A DNA stretch of 64,000 nucleotides from Hyphomicrobiales bacterium 4NK60-0047b. GTDB lineage: Bacteria; Pseudomonadota; Alphaproteobacteria; Rhizobiales; HXMU1428-3. A program made the translations under genes and the position numbers. Under the pieces are notes generated by a model, which saw only the letters and a program-made list of their open reading frames with translations, made no database searches and was not told the DNA's origin. Below are positions 7,690-16,353 of the stretch, one piece after another. The stretch lies in NCBI GenBank assembly GCA_040367435.1, contig BAABWY010000001.1:372001-436000 (forward strand). The letters run 5' to 3'. Numbering within the stretch: the first letter of the stretch is position 1; each line of letters starts with the position of its first letter.

Positions 7690-8289
7690 GTGCCCGTGGA
7701 AAAACCACCCAGCAAAAAAGAACAAACCAGAGAAAAAATCCTAGTAGCAGCAAGTCAAAACTTCAGGAGTAAAGGCTATGCTGGCATTGGAGTGGATGGA
7801 ATTGCCAAAGCAGCAGGAGTCACATCAGGCGCATTTTATTCGCATTTCGGTTCTAAAGACGGAGCTTTTGATGCAGCGCTTATTTCAGGGTTAAATGAAG
7901 TGATTGAAGGCATTCCCCGATTTCAGAAAAAGTTCGGAAAGAACTGGGTTGAAGAATTTGCTGAATATTATTTAGGACAGAAACACCAAAATGACCTAGC
8001 CTGCGGCTGCGCCATGACAACACTTTCACCAGAAGTTGTGCGAACAGCAAGTGAAACCCAAGCCACTTACGAAAAAATGATGAACAAGATCATTAACCTC
8101 GCAGCCGATGGCCTTGAGGGCAACTCACTTGAAGAAAAACGCGCCAGAGCATGGACAATGCTAAGCATTCTCATAGGAGGCCTCACTGTAGCACGCGCAG
8201 TCAAAAGTAAAAAAACAACCGATGAAATCGTAATATCAATTAAAGCATCGGCCATAATCGCGGCAGGTAAAACTCTAAATCATCAATAA
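7690..8289 (+). CDS. TetR/AcrR family transcriptional repressor
   Basis: The protein has up to 199 residues. The start is GTG at 7690 or GTG at 7696; neither has a strong ribosome site, and the promoter -10 at 7677-7682 leaves almost no leader, so a leaderless message is possible. The N-terminal HTH is typical: TREKILVAASQNFRSKGYAG, then VDGIAKAAGVTSGAFYSHFG. The C-terminal ligand domain contains CGCAMTTLSPEV, similar to AcuR/YxaF-type repressors. It is divergent from the Tat-exported YdhR-like gene with three operator boxes between, so that gene and its own gene are the probable targets. Confidence 0.9.
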   Translation: MPVEKPPSKKEQTREKILVAASQNFRSKGYAGIGVDGIAKAAGVTSGAFYSHFGSKDGAFDAALISGLNEVIEGIPRFQKKFGKNWVEEFAEYYLGQKHQNDLACGCAMTTLSPEVVRTASETQATYEKMMNKIINLAADGLEGNSLEEKRARAWTMLSILIGGLTVARAVKSKKTTDEIVISIKASAIIAAGKTLNHQ

Positions 8290-8316
8290 GCTAGACTATT
8301 GAGAAATTGAGCAACT

Positions 8317-9579
8317 TCATTCAAGCTTTAAAGCAGATAATCTTTTATTGATAAAAACCCGCTCTACTTCAACCTTCGTCAAAGTAAGCGCGTGCTCTAA
8401 AAGCTCACTTGCTGTCTCAATTTCAGAAACTCGCCGCATAAGATCTGCTTTCGCAATATAAAAAGGTTGGTAAGTCTCAAGCCCATTAATGAGTTCAATC
8501 CCATCAAGCATTGCCAACCCTGCTCGGGCATCTTGAGAATAAGAAACAGCAACAGCTTGATTAATCCGCACAACAGATGACGGTTGTACCGCATATAACA
8601 AATCATAAAGCGCAGCTATCTGCGCCCAATCAGTTTCTTCCCATGAAGGAGCCTCAACATGCAAAGCACTAATAGCAGCCTGCAATTGATAGGGGCCAAT
8701 GCGCCCAAGAGATAAAGTCTCTTTTAAAAGAGCAATACCTTCACGAATAAAAGCCTTATCCCACAAACGTCTATTTTGCTCTTCAAGGGCAATCAAATTC
8801 CCCTCGCCTGAAAGGCGGGCCCGTGATCTAGAAAAATGCAACAACATCAAAGCCAAAAGCCCCGCAACCTCTGCATCACCAGGCAATAATTCTTTAAGAA
8901 TACGACCAAGCCGAATGGCCTCTTGAAACAAATCAACTTTAATGAGAGAGGGGCCACTTGAAGCTGAATACCCTTCATTAAAAATAAGATACACAACGCT
9001 CAACACAGAAGACAAGCGCTCTGGTAAATCCTCTACATCAGGGATTTCATAAGGAATAGCAGTGAGCTTAATCTTCTTCTTGGCCCGTACCATTCGCTGC
9101 GCCATAGCAGAAGGTTTATCCAAAAAAGCATGAGCTATTTCCTCAACAGACAAACCACCAAGTGTGCGAAGTGTAAGCGCTATTTTTGTTTTTTCTTCAA
9201 GCGCTGGATGGCAACAAGTAAAAATCAATTCAAGCCGCTTATCAGAGAAATGATCAGCGCCCTCAAAATCATCTTCACCTGAGCACAACCGTTCAAGTTC
9301 GGTTAAATAAGAAATCTGAGATTGTTTAAGGTCAAAATTCTGAGCACGCCGCGCACGATCAATCGCTTTGCGGCGCGCTGTTGTAATGAGCCATGCCGAA
9401 GGAGACCTAGGCAGCCCCTTTTCACTCCAGTGCAAAAGCGCCGCCTCAATCGCATCTTGCAAACTATCTTCAGCAAGTTGCAAATCTCCTAATGTCTTCA
9501 TCAAAGAAGCAAGAATGCGCCCCCATTCCTCCCGAACAGTTTTCTCAATCACTTGCTCAAGTGTATAAAGAGGCTCCAT
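8317..9579 (-). CDS. ECF sigma factor with C-terminal DUF6596 (ECF42 type)
   Basis: The protein has 420 residues, far longer than a minimal ECF sigma factor. Region 2 (LQLAEDSLQDAIEAALLHW, then WLITTARRKAIDRARR) and region 4 (LRTLGGLSVEEIAHAF) occupy the first 180 residues or so. The remainder is a helical DUF6596-like extension with YLIFNEGYSASSGP. This architecture belongs to the ECF42 group, which lacks a classical anti-sigma factor and is encoded next to a YCII/DGPF protein, exactly as here: the start lies 12 bases after the stop of that gene, so the two are probably translated together. Confidence 0.9.
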   Translation of the reverse strand: MEPLYTLEQVIEKTVREEWGRILASLMKTLGDLQLAEDSLQDAIEAALLHWSEKGLPRSPSAWLITTARRKAIDRARRAQNFDLKQSQISYLTELERLCSGEDDFEGADHFSDKRLELIFTCCHPALEEKTKIALTLRTLGGLSVEEIAHAFLDKPSAMAQRMVRAKKKIKLTAIPYEIPDVEDLPERLSSVLSVVYLIFNEGYSASSGPSLIKVDLFQEAIRLGRILKELLPGDAEVAGLLALMLLHFSRSRARLSGEGNLIALEEQNRRLWDKAFIREGIALLKETLSLGRIGPYQLQAAISALHVEAPSWEETDWAQIAALYDLLYAVQPSSVVRINQAVAVSYSQDARAGLAMLDGIELINGLETYQPFYIAKADLMRRVSEIETASELLEHALTLTKVEVERVFINKRLSALKLE

Positions 9580-9591
9580 TCCAACTTACTC

Positions 9592-9942
9592 TCAATCAAA
9601 AATCATAACCGGGCGAACTTCAATTCGTCCATATTTGGCTGAAGGGATCATAGCAGCATATTTCAAAGCCTCATCCAAATCATCACAATCAATGATGTAG
9701 TAACCACCAAGCTGTTCCTTCGTTTCAGCAAACGGCCCATCCATAGTTTCTGTTTTTCCATCTTGAATGGTGACAGTGGTTGCTGTAACCGTTGGCTGCA
9801 GGGCATCCCCAGCGCAAAAAACACCTTTGTCTTTTATATGAGCTGAAAACTCATGATACGCCTGAATATAACCAGCAAATTCATCTGTTCCAGGTTGCGG
9901 GCCCTTGCCCTCAGTTTTATAAATTAAACACATATATTGCAT
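9592..9942 (-). CDS. YCII-related (DGPF) protein, ECF42 partner
   Basis: The protein has 116 residues. It opens MQYMCLIYKTEG and contains MDGPFAETKEQLGGYYIID, the DGPF signature of YCII-related proteins. It ends AKYGRIEVRPVMIFD. The family has a ferredoxin-like fold. Members encoded beside ECF42 sigma factors are thought to act in the same regulon, though their biochemistry is unsettled. The sigma-factor gene follows after 12 bases. Confidence 0.9.
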   Translation of the reverse strand: MQYMCLIYKTEGKGPQPGTDEFAGYIQAYHEFSAHIKDKGVFCAGDALQPTVTATTVTIQDGKTETMDGPFAETKEQLGGYYIIDCDDLDEALKYAAMIPSAKYGRIEVRPVMIFD

Positions 9943-10117
9943 TTCATTTCTCCATTATTAAACCTACGTCAAAGGATCAAATCACTGCAAAGACCAATCA
10001 TTACAGCACATGATAAATTGACACGATACAACCAGACGAACAACAAAGCCTAAAATCGACATATCAAAAAATTACTTTTTGACTTAATGCAACTCATAGC
10101 CAAAATTTTCTGCTAAA

Positions 10118-10152
10118 CTTAGCAAATCTTAGCAAATCTTAGCAAATCTTAG
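10118..10152 (+). repeat. Short tandem repeat upstream of a secreted-protein gene
   Basis: The 10-base unit AGCAAATCTT is present three times without interruption (10121-10150), flanked by a partial unit on each side (CTT before, AG after). It lies about 55 bases before the start at 10208 and could vary in copy number. Confidence 0.75.
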
Positions 10153-10207
10153 AAAAAAACTTCCATAATCGTAAGCTCGCAAAATAAAAAATATGTAAGG
10201 AAAAATT

Positions 10208-10621
10208 ATGAAGGCAAAGTCACTCATTGCACCCCTAACCAGAGCACTCTTAACAATATCTCTATTGGTCATAGCCACAAACAATGTAAAAGCTGAAGAA
10301 AACATTCCCAACCTAGTCGGAACCTGGAGCGGTGAAAACAAAACAATTTCTGATATAAAGGGTTATAAAACTTGGAAAAAAACCATCCAAATAACCGAGC
10401 AAAAAGATCGGCGCTTCAAAGGTCACTTCACATACTCAGGCGGCCGCAAAAATTTCTTTGGCGTCATTTATCCAGACAACATCTCATTTACCTGGGTCGC
10501 ATCAAACTCAAGAGGTTTTAACCACGGTCGCATCCACTCAAAAGATACAATCTCAGCCTGCTATGTTGAGTCAGGAATTGATGCCACAACCGGTTGCGCT
10601 AAACTCAGAAAGCAAAAATGA
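10208..10621 (+). CDS. Secreted protein of unknown function
   Basis: The protein has 137 residues with a signal peptide (ALLTISLLVIATNNVKAEE, likely cleaved after VKA). The mature part starts NLVGTWSGENKTIS and contains alternating strand-like segments (TWKKTIQITEQKDRRFKGHF, FFGVIYPDNISFTWV), resembling a small lipocalin-like or avidin-like beta barrel, but I cannot assign a family. Two cysteines, CYVES and GCAKL, near the C-terminus could pair. An AAGGA ribosome site precedes the ATG. A tandem 10-bp repeat lies in the promoter region. Confidence 0.7.
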   Translation: MKAKSLIAPLTRALLTISLLVIATNNVKAEENIPNLVGTWSGENKTISDIKGYKTWKKTIQITEQKDRRFKGHFTYSGGRKNFFGVIYPDNISFTWVASNSRGFNHGRIHSKDTISACYVESGIDATTGCAKLRKQK

Positions 10622-10743
10622 TTTATAATCATACGGAAAATTTAGTCCAGCGTGAAAAGTAATGTGTTGCTCTCTTAAGAAAATAACAACCTCTTGAAAT
10701 TGTAGTACTTTGCCACAAAAAATTAAATTATTATATTTATCAC

Positions 10744-11178
10744 TCATTGATCCCAAGTTTGATAATGAGAACGCATATACTCAAAACCTTGGAGTATAAT
10801 CTCCTCCAACACATTCAGATCGACATCATCAAGCTTATTAATATAAAGACAAGCCTTGCCAAGTTTGTGCTTCCCAAGCCTACTAAGAGGTTCTGACATA
10901 TCCCGATAGCCCGGCATAATATATAAAGAAAGAGCCGATTTGCGCGGACTAAAACCCGTCATCAAAAACTCACCTTCTCTGCCACTTTCATATTTATAAT
11001 AATAGCGCCCATACCCGATAATGCTCTCTCCCCACATCACCGGATCAAGCCCCGTCACACGGTTAAAAAGTTCTAATAAGACAAGCCCATCTTCTCGTCG
11101 CTTGGGATGCTCTAATTCAGAAATATATTTTTTAGGTGAAACTTTTGTCGGTTGGGTTTTATTTGCTTTTTTTGTCAT
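10744..11178 (-). CDS. DUF1801 domain protein
   Basis: The protein has 144 residues. The Lys-rich N-terminus is followed by DGLVLLELFNRVTGLDPVMW, GYGRYYYKYESGREGEFL, TGFSPRKSALSLYIMPGY and LGKHKLGKACLYINKLDDVD, the usual order of motifs in DUF1801 (YdhG-like) proteins. The fold is known from structures but no activity is established. Just upstream of its start, a 15-base unit TTAAATAAGYTGAGC occurs twice (11192-11206 and 11209-11223). Confidence 0.82.
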   Translation of the reverse strand: MTKKANKTQPTKVSPKKYISELEHPKRREDGLVLLELFNRVTGLDPVMWGESIIGYGRYYYKYESGREGEFLMTGFSPRKSALSLYIMPGYRDMSEPLSRLGKHKLGKACLYINKLDDVDLNVLEEIILQGFEYMRSHYQTWDQ

Positions 11179-11241
11179 ATTGCAAACTTTCTTAAATAAG
11201 CTGAGCCCTTAAATAAGTTGAGCAAGTGTCAGCCCCAACTC

Positions 11242-11979
11242 CTACTCTTCAAACAAATGCGGATAAAGTGATTTCACCTCAGCTCGCTTCGCCTCAATAG
11301 AGGCCTCATTAGAGCGATCAGTTGGTAGAACCTTCAACCGCTCGTGAATAGAGCCCGGGCGCGGGGTAAAAAGAAGCACTTCTTCCCCAAGTTCAACCGC
11401 TTCACGCATATCATGCGTTACCATCACCGCAGTAATCGGGTTATCAACCCAAAGCCTTCGAACTAACTGGCGTAATCGAGCAGCAGTTGGTGCATCTAAC
11501 GAAACAAACGGTTCATCAAGCAGCAGTAAATTAGGTTTAGAAGCAAAGGCTCTGGCTATTGCTACACGGCGCGACAGACCAAGAGACAATTCGCTTGGAA
11601 AATGCGAAAGCATCTCAGTCAAACCAACAACCTCAACAAGCTGGTTAAACTCATGATCACTAAAAGTCGTGTCCGCACTTAATAAAATGTTTTCTTTAAC
11701 AGTACGCCATGGCAAAAGGCGCGGCTCTTGAAACACCATCCCAACTTTAGGAGGGTGCTCCCAATCAACACGCCCCTCATAGTCATCATCCAAACCGGCC
11801 AGGATACGAAGCAAGGTAGACTTGCCACAACCAGAAGGACCAAAAAATACAGTAAAGCTATTTTCCGTGAGGGTAAGTTGAGCATCTTTCAAAGCTTGTG
11901 TTTCAGCTCCATTTGCGCCCAAATATGTTTTGTTTTTAATATGAACCTTAAGCAGGCTCTGCACGCCAACGTGTTGCAT
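11242..11979 (-). CDS. ABC transporter ATP-binding protein (NitT/TauT type)
   Basis: I place the start at the ATG at 11979, which has GGGAG five bases upstream; an upstream ATG at 12000 is also in frame. The gene overlaps the 3' end of the permease gene by about 30 bases, indicating coupling. Walker A is FGPSGCGKSTLL, the Q-loop region is MVFQEPRLLPW, Walker B is LLLLDEPFV and the switch histidine is in VTHDM. The signature motif reads LSLGLSRR rather than LSGGQ, a noticeable departure. The family energises uptake of nitrate, taurine or aromatic-type solutes. Here the divergent PQQ-associated CXXCW gene suggests a substrate linked to alcohol oxidation. Confidence 0.88.
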   Translation of the reverse strand: MQHVGVQSLLKVHIKNKTYLGANGAETQALKDAQLTLTENSFTVFFGPSGCGKSTLLRILAGLDDDYEGRVDWEHPPKVGMVFQEPRLLPWRTVKENILLSADTTFSDHEFNQLVEVVGLTEMLSHFPSELSLGLSRRVAIARAFASKPNLLLLDEPFVSLDAPTAARLRQLVRRLWVDNPITAVMVTHDMREAVELGEEVLLFTPRPGSIHERLKVLPTDRSNEASIEAKRAEVKSLYPHLFEE

Positions 11980-12694
11980 AACGCTCCCATGGTTGAACAA
12001 TTAAAATTTCTATCAAAAGCATCACTGCGATAAAGGCTAGTGAATAAGCAAAAATACCAGCCACATCAAACAACTGAAAATAAGTATGGAGTTGAAAACC
12101 AACCCCGTCAGAGCGCCCAATAAATTCAACCACCAGAACAATCTTCCAAATCAACGAAAGGCCCGAGCGACCAGCTGCCACAATAAACGGTTGCAATTGC
12201 GGCAATATAATATGTTGAAATTTCTGCAAGCGTGTATAGCGAAAACTCTGTCCCATTTCTTCAAGTTCATAATTCAAAGAGCGCGTTCCCTCGCGAAGCA
12301 TAACGGCAACGTTCGGCACTTTGTTAATTACAACAGCAACGATAGCCGCCGTTTCAGTCAAGCCCCCCCAAATATAACAAAGGAAAATAATCACAAGCGC
12401 GGGAATATTTAAGAAGAACACCAACCAGGGGTCAAACAACCCATTGACCATATGGCTCCGCCCCATAGCCAAGCCAATTGCAATTCCAAGGGCCATAGCA
12501 ATTATAAAACTAGCAACCACTCGCCAAAGCGTAATCAACATATGATGCCAAAGCGCACCACTAGCCCCCTCCCTTAATATGGCAGAGCTCACCTCAACCG
12601 GCCCAGGCAATAAAGGATCAGCAATAAGCGCCGCAGCTCCAGCCCAAATCAGTACAAATCCAACAATAGAAAAAAAGGAATAGAGAAACCTCAT
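11948..12694 (-). CDS. ABC transporter permease (SsuC/TauC type)
   Basis: The protein has 248 residues with about six membrane segments. The cytoplasmic EAA-like loop reads LEEMGQSFRYTRLQKFQHIILPQL, followed by the membrane segment with AAGRSGLSLIWKIVLVVEF, characteristic of the NitT/TauT permease group. It starts 4 bases after the stop of the substrate-binding protein gene and overlaps the ATPase gene at its end, so the three form an operon in the order binding protein, permease, ATPase. The solute is unknown. Confidence 0.9.
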   Translation of the reverse strand: MRFLYSFFSIVGFVLIWAGAAALIADPLLPGPVEVSSAILREGASGALWHHMLITLWRVVASFIIAMALGIAIGLAMGRSHMVNGLFDPWLVFFLNIPALVIIFLCYIWGGLTETAAIVAVVINKVPNVAVMLREGTRSLNYELEEMGQSFRYTRLQKFQHIILPQLQPFIVAAGRSGLSLIWKIVLVVEFIGRSDGVGFQLHTYFQLFDVAGIFAYSLAFIAVMLLIEILIVQPWERYATRWRAEPA

Positions 12695-12697
12695 AGA

Positions 12698-13777
12698 TTA
12701 ATTCACCCTTTCCACTTCTTTCGTATTCAAGTGCACAGGTTGAGAAATATCACCAAGCAACCAAAACGTTCCTGAGCTCAATTTCTTCGAGCGCCCAAGA
12801 AGTTTCGTCCCGCCTAATTTTGCTAAAACAGCATAAAGCCGTTGCACATCAGCTTGTTCAACGATTAAGGGTCTTCGTAAGATGCCATCACGAAATGAGT
12901 GACGCAAAGCTAAAAACGTTTTTTCATCTTTGGCTTTCATACGAGGCCGAATATCATTCCAAATAGCATCCTCTTTATCAAGAATGGCAACAGCATCTTT
13001 AGCAGCAGATAAAAAACCCCTTAATTGCTTTTCATTTTTTTTTGCCCAGCCTTCGGAAAAAGCAAATCCAATGGCAACTGTTGGCCCAGACGTTCCAAGC
13101 TCAAGCATCACATCACCAACAGAAAGTAATGAGCGAAACCCCTTCGCTTTTAACCGTGCACTAAAATGCCAAAAATTCAAAATGGCATCAAATTCCCCGC
13201 GGATCATCTTTTGAGTGAGCAAAGGCGGTGCGCCAAAAACAGGCGTTGCAATATCAGTTAAATCAACACCTAGTTTCTTTTTTGTATAAGCTCTCAAAAA
13301 CAACCAACTCTTATCCAATGGCCCACCCGCAACAGCTATTTTTTTCCCGCGCAAATCCTCGAGTGTTTTAATATCTGAATTGGCTGCAACCATCAGATGC
13401 CCAACAGCAGAGCTATATGGCACAAGAGTAAAGTCAGCCTTTTCAGCCCGGCGGCGAGAGACCCAGGTCCAGTCAGTAGTAACGATTTCAGCTGAGCCGC
13501 CTTGCAAAGCTATCTTTGCCCCATTCGTGCTGGCTAAGGGAATAACCTTCATCTTAAACGAATATTTCTCATCAAGCTTACGGAGCTTAATCACATCCAG
13601 CACCCAATTGACTGTGCCAAATTGCAAGGCCGCAACACGAACCTCACTGGCATTAGCCACACTAGAGCCAAAAAGCTTTGAATCACTAAAAAAGAAAAAG
13701 AATGTAATGAAAATAGCAATTACAGGATAACCCAAAATACGAAAAAATCTCGTTTTAAAAGACATTAAATTATTCAT
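12698..13777 (-). CDS. ABC transporter substrate-binding protein (NitT/TauT type)
   Basis: The preferred ATG at 13777 gives about 359 residues; a GTG at 13840 would add 21. An N-terminal hydrophobic segment (YPVIAIFITFFFFF) acts as an export signal and is followed by the mature EVRVAALQFGTVNWVLDVI. Typical family blocks follow: ALQGGSAEIVTTDWTWV, TLEDLRGKKIAVAGGPLDKS and EFDAILNFWHFSARL. Proteins like this occur with PQQ-dependent dehydrogenase clusters, and a CXXCW-motif gene is divergent here. It is first in an operon with permease and ATPase genes. Confidence 0.86.
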   Translation of the reverse strand: MNNLMSFKTRFFRILGYPVIAIFITFFFFFSDSKLFGSSVANASEVRVAALQFGTVNWVLDVIKLRKLDEKYSFKMKVIPLASTNGAKIALQGGSAEIVTTDWTWVSRRRAEKADFTLVPYSSAVGHLMVAANSDIKTLEDLRGKKIAVAGGPLDKSWLFLRAYTKKKLGVDLTDIATPVFGAPPLLTQKMIRGEFDAILNFWHFSARLKAKGFRSLLSVGDVMLELGTSGPTVAIGFAFSEGWAKKNEKQLRGFLSAAKDAVAILDKEDAIWNDIRPRMKAKDEKTFLALRHSFRDGILRRPLIVEQADVQRLYAVLAKLGGTKLLGRSKKLSSGTFWLLGDISQPVHLNTKEVERVN

Positions 13778-13929
13778 AAAACAAAACGTCCATTTCCATA
13801 AATTGCTCAGAAAATTATACAAACTTATGAGCTTACTCACAATTTTGTGCCTATGCTCTATAGCTTAATCTGGTAAACTAAACTTAGGATATCAAATTAT
13901 AAAGCTAACCTAAAGAGAATGAGAATATT

Positions 13930-14565
13930 ATGAGAAGAAAAGCAAAATTCTTATTTCCTATCCTTATTGCTATATTTTCCTTACTTAGTTTCTCAGCAAA
14001 TATTTACGCAAACCAACAGTCAGAAACAACTGAAGAAAAACGTCAGCTTGAAGCTATCCAGAAAAGATACAAACACATTGATTCAAAAACAGGGTTAAGA
14101 ACAGATTACTACCGAGCAGCTCTTCCAAGCTCAGTGCCAGGTGGTATGCGCATCAACGTGAAAGAAGTCTACACTCATTTTAAAAACAAATCGGCTTTAT
14201 TCCTTGATGTAATGGCCCACACAGGAACAGGTCCAGACCCCCTTGACGGAATTTGGCGCATAGCCAAACCAAGGCATAACATTCCAGGCAGTACCTGGCT
14301 TGCTGATGTTGGCACTGGTTCACTCACACCTGAAATGGAAAAATACTATCAGGATAATTTAAAAAATCTCACAAACGGTGAAAAATCAAAAGCCATCATT
14401 ATGTATTGCACCGCTGATTGCTGGATGGCATGGAATGCTGTTCGCAGAGCATCAAAATGGGGTTATACAAATGTTCTCTGGTTTCCTGAGGGCACAGAAG
14501 AATGGGTCGATGCAGGGCATTCATTAGAAAATTCCACACCAGTCCCCCTTAAAATTGTAGATTAA
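13930..14565 (+). CDS. PQQ-dependent catabolism-associated CXXCW-type rhodanese-like protein
   Basis: The protein has 211 residues with a signal peptide (FLFPILIAIFSLLSFSANIYA). The rhodanese-like domain contains LFLDVMAHTGTGPDPLDG, RHNIPGSTWLADVGTGSLTP and the distinctive IIMYCTADCWMAWNAVRRA. The Cys-xxx-Cys-Trp block matches my memory of the PQQ-dependent catabolism-associated CXXCW family, usually found with quinoprotein alcohol dehydrogenases and an ABC transporter. The divergent ABC operon fits that context, and the pqq genes lie 7 kb away. The dehydrogenase itself is not in this window. Its role (redox chaperone or sulfur transfer in the periplasm) is not established. Confidence 0.85.
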   Translation: MRRKAKFLFPILIAIFSLLSFSANIYANQQSETTEEKRQLEAIQKRYKHIDSKTGLRTDYYRAALPSSVPGGMRINVKEVYTHFKNKSALFLDVMAHTGTGPDPLDGIWRIAKPRHNIPGSTWLADVGTGSLTPEMEKYYQDNLKNLTNGEKSKAIIMYCTADCWMAWNAVRRASKWGYTNVLWFPEGTEEWVDAGHSLENSTPVPLKIVD

Positions 14566-14801
14566 AAAATGATTGAAGATAGAAATCACCTCTCAACAAG
14601 CTAAACCTGATCACAAAAACGTGAGAACATCTTATATTCATTAAACTTTATATCTAAATTCCTAACAATCGACACAAAACCTTCTAGACGCTTTAATCTG
14701 AGGCGCCTAAACTCCCTACCAAATAGTAGGCCCCTCAAGAGAACAAAAAAAATAAAAATCAAACTCTGAGGGAACTCTAGTAAATGCAAAGGGGAGAATG
14801 C

Positions 14802-15386
14802 ATGACACATAAATATAAATTAAAAACCGGCTTAATTACCTGCATAGCAACTATAATAGCACTCACGTCTAGCGTATTCATAGAGTTAGCCAACGCAAAC
14901 ACCATAGAAAAAACAATCACCCTCATTGGCAAAGATGGTTCAAAACTGCAAGTCGCCAAACTTATTCTAACTCCTCAAGAAAACAAAAACCATTCCTTTG
15001 AAATCAAATGGGATGAGAGCAAGTTTTCCAATCACTTCCTTTCCATGCGCCCATTTCAATGCATAGATGGACCACAAACATTTTGTCATCTTGGCTATCC
15101 ATACAAAACAAAGAACAGAATTTCCAAAACAGATTTACAAGATCTAGAATATGCTCTGCTTTTCATTCATAAAAACGAAAAGGAATACGGCATCAATTTC
15201 TGGAACGGTGTGTATTATCGACTAAAGAGAGAAAGTGATGGCACAATCACAGGATCCGTCTGGGAAACAGATATGAACGAACTAGCTTCCCCACCTGAGA
15301 AGGAATTTGATCGCCCAATTGGTGGCAGTGACCTCGTTGAAGGCGCTGAAGGAAAACATAGATTTCCAAAGATTATCATCCAATAA
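14802..15386 (+). CDS. Secreted protein of unknown function
   Basis: The ATG at 14802 has GGGGAGA six to seven bases before it and is preferred over the in-frame ATG at 14784. The product has about 194 residues with a signal peptide (TGLITCIATIIALTSSVFIEL, cleavage near ANA). The mature domain contains KTITLIGKDGSKLQVAKLIL, FEIKWDESKF and two Cys (FQCID, TFCHL). No family is recognised. It lies on the same strand as the CXXCW gene, but a 240-bp gap separates them. Confidence 0.65.
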   Translation: MTHKYKLKTGLITCIATIIALTSSVFIELANANTIEKTITLIGKDGSKLQVAKLILTPQENKNHSFEIKWDESKFSNHFLSMRPFQCIDGPQTFCHLGYPYKTKNRISKTDLQDLEYALLFIHKNEKEYGINFWNGVYYRLKRESDGTITGSVWETDMNELASPPEKEFDRPIGGSDLVEGAEGKHRFPKIIIQ

Positions 15387-15852
15387 GTGAAAGCATTTGA
15401 ATGACAAAATGAACCCTGTTCATGGCAAAACAAAGGTAAAAACACAAAACAAGAACTGCAATACCATGCATTTATATGCAATTTTTTCGCAGCAGCTAAC
15501 AGGCTCTATCAAAACACTATACCTTCGAATGAAACCGTCTCATGACGTCTCGCGAGAGGAAAAAAATTGTGATAGTCTTATTAATGAATGTTCTAAGAAT
15601 CTTCCGATTATTTAGAATAATAATTTAAATCTTGGGCAGCTTTTAAAATAATAAGAAAGCACCCCAAAAAATTAACTGCTGATTTTAAAAAAACGGGTGA
15701 AATTTGAGTAACTGATATAACAATTAAAGACACAGCAATAAGTGTCATATCAAGTGCCTGTATACACTCATATTTTTTAAGATTTAAACTGCTTTTTATA
15801 GGTCAAACTTTTATATAAAACGACTGCAATAACAATTTATGAGGAGGGGCCC
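15387..15852 (+). other. Intergenic region upstream of the aldehyde oxidoreductase cluster
   Basis: I see no gene in these 466 bases. An inverted repeat, CGTCTCATGACGTCTCGCGAGAG, lies around 15536-15558. The last 100 bases are very AT-rich (TTTTATATAAAACG near 15810-15823) and are the likely promoter for the ferredoxin gene. A strong GAGGAGGGG ribosome site occurs at 15841-15849. Confidence 0.5.
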
Positions 15853-16329
15853 ATGCAGCTCGCGCTGGTAATTGATCCCGGTAAATGCACATCATGCAAG
15901 CAATGTGAAATGGCTTGTGCGTATGAAAACGAACAAACATTCAACCCGGCAAAATCACGTATTCGTATTTTCGACTTTCATGAAGAAGGCCGGTTTGTCC
16001 CTTACACCTGTACACAATGTGACGAAGCTTGGTGTCAATCAGCTTGTCCGGTAAACGCAATCACAACAGATCAAGCGTCTGGTGTGAAACTCGTTCACGA
16101 CAACCTTTGCGTTGGCTGTAAAGTCTGCACAATTGCCTGTCCATTCGGCACAATTAACTACAATGCAGATACGGGTAAAGTCATCAAATGCGATCTTTGT
16201 GGCGGTGATCCTGCTTGTGCAAAAGCTTGCCCAACAGATGCCATCACTTACGCAGACGTTGAGCAATCAGGCTTTGATAAAATGAAAGCCTGGGCTGCAA
16301 AAACTGACTCAGCCGCTCAATCATCATAA
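15853..16329 (+). CDS. 4Fe-4S ferredoxin, electron-transfer subunit of aldehyde oxidoreductase
   Basis: The protein has 158 residues with four cysteine clusters: CTSCKQCEMAC, CTQCDEAWCQSAC, CVGCKVCTIAC and CDLCGGDPACAKAC, giving the polyferredoxin arrangement of HycB/NrfC-type subunits with up to four [4Fe-4S] clusters. The ribosome site GAGGAGGGG precedes the ATG. The AOR gene follows 24 bases after its stop, then an FAD oxidoreductase gene, matching the AorABC arrangement known from Aromatoleum aromaticum. It probably relays electrons between the tungsten site and the flavoprotein. It acts in the cytoplasm, since no signal peptide is present. Confidence 0.9.
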   Translation: MQLALVIDPGKCTSCKQCEMACAYENEQTFNPAKSRIRIFDFHEEGRFVPYTCTQCDEAWCQSACPVNAITTDQASGVKLVHDNLCVGCKVCTIACPFGTINYNADTGKVIKCDLCGGDPACAKACPTDAITYADVEQSGFDKMKAWAAKTDSAAQSS

Positions 16330-16353
16330 TTTACAGTCAAGGGAGATGTCCTA

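Noticed and set aside
15397-15615. 72-codon frame before the ferredoxin gene
   Set aside because: No ribosome site, no recognisable domain, and it crosses an inverted repeat.
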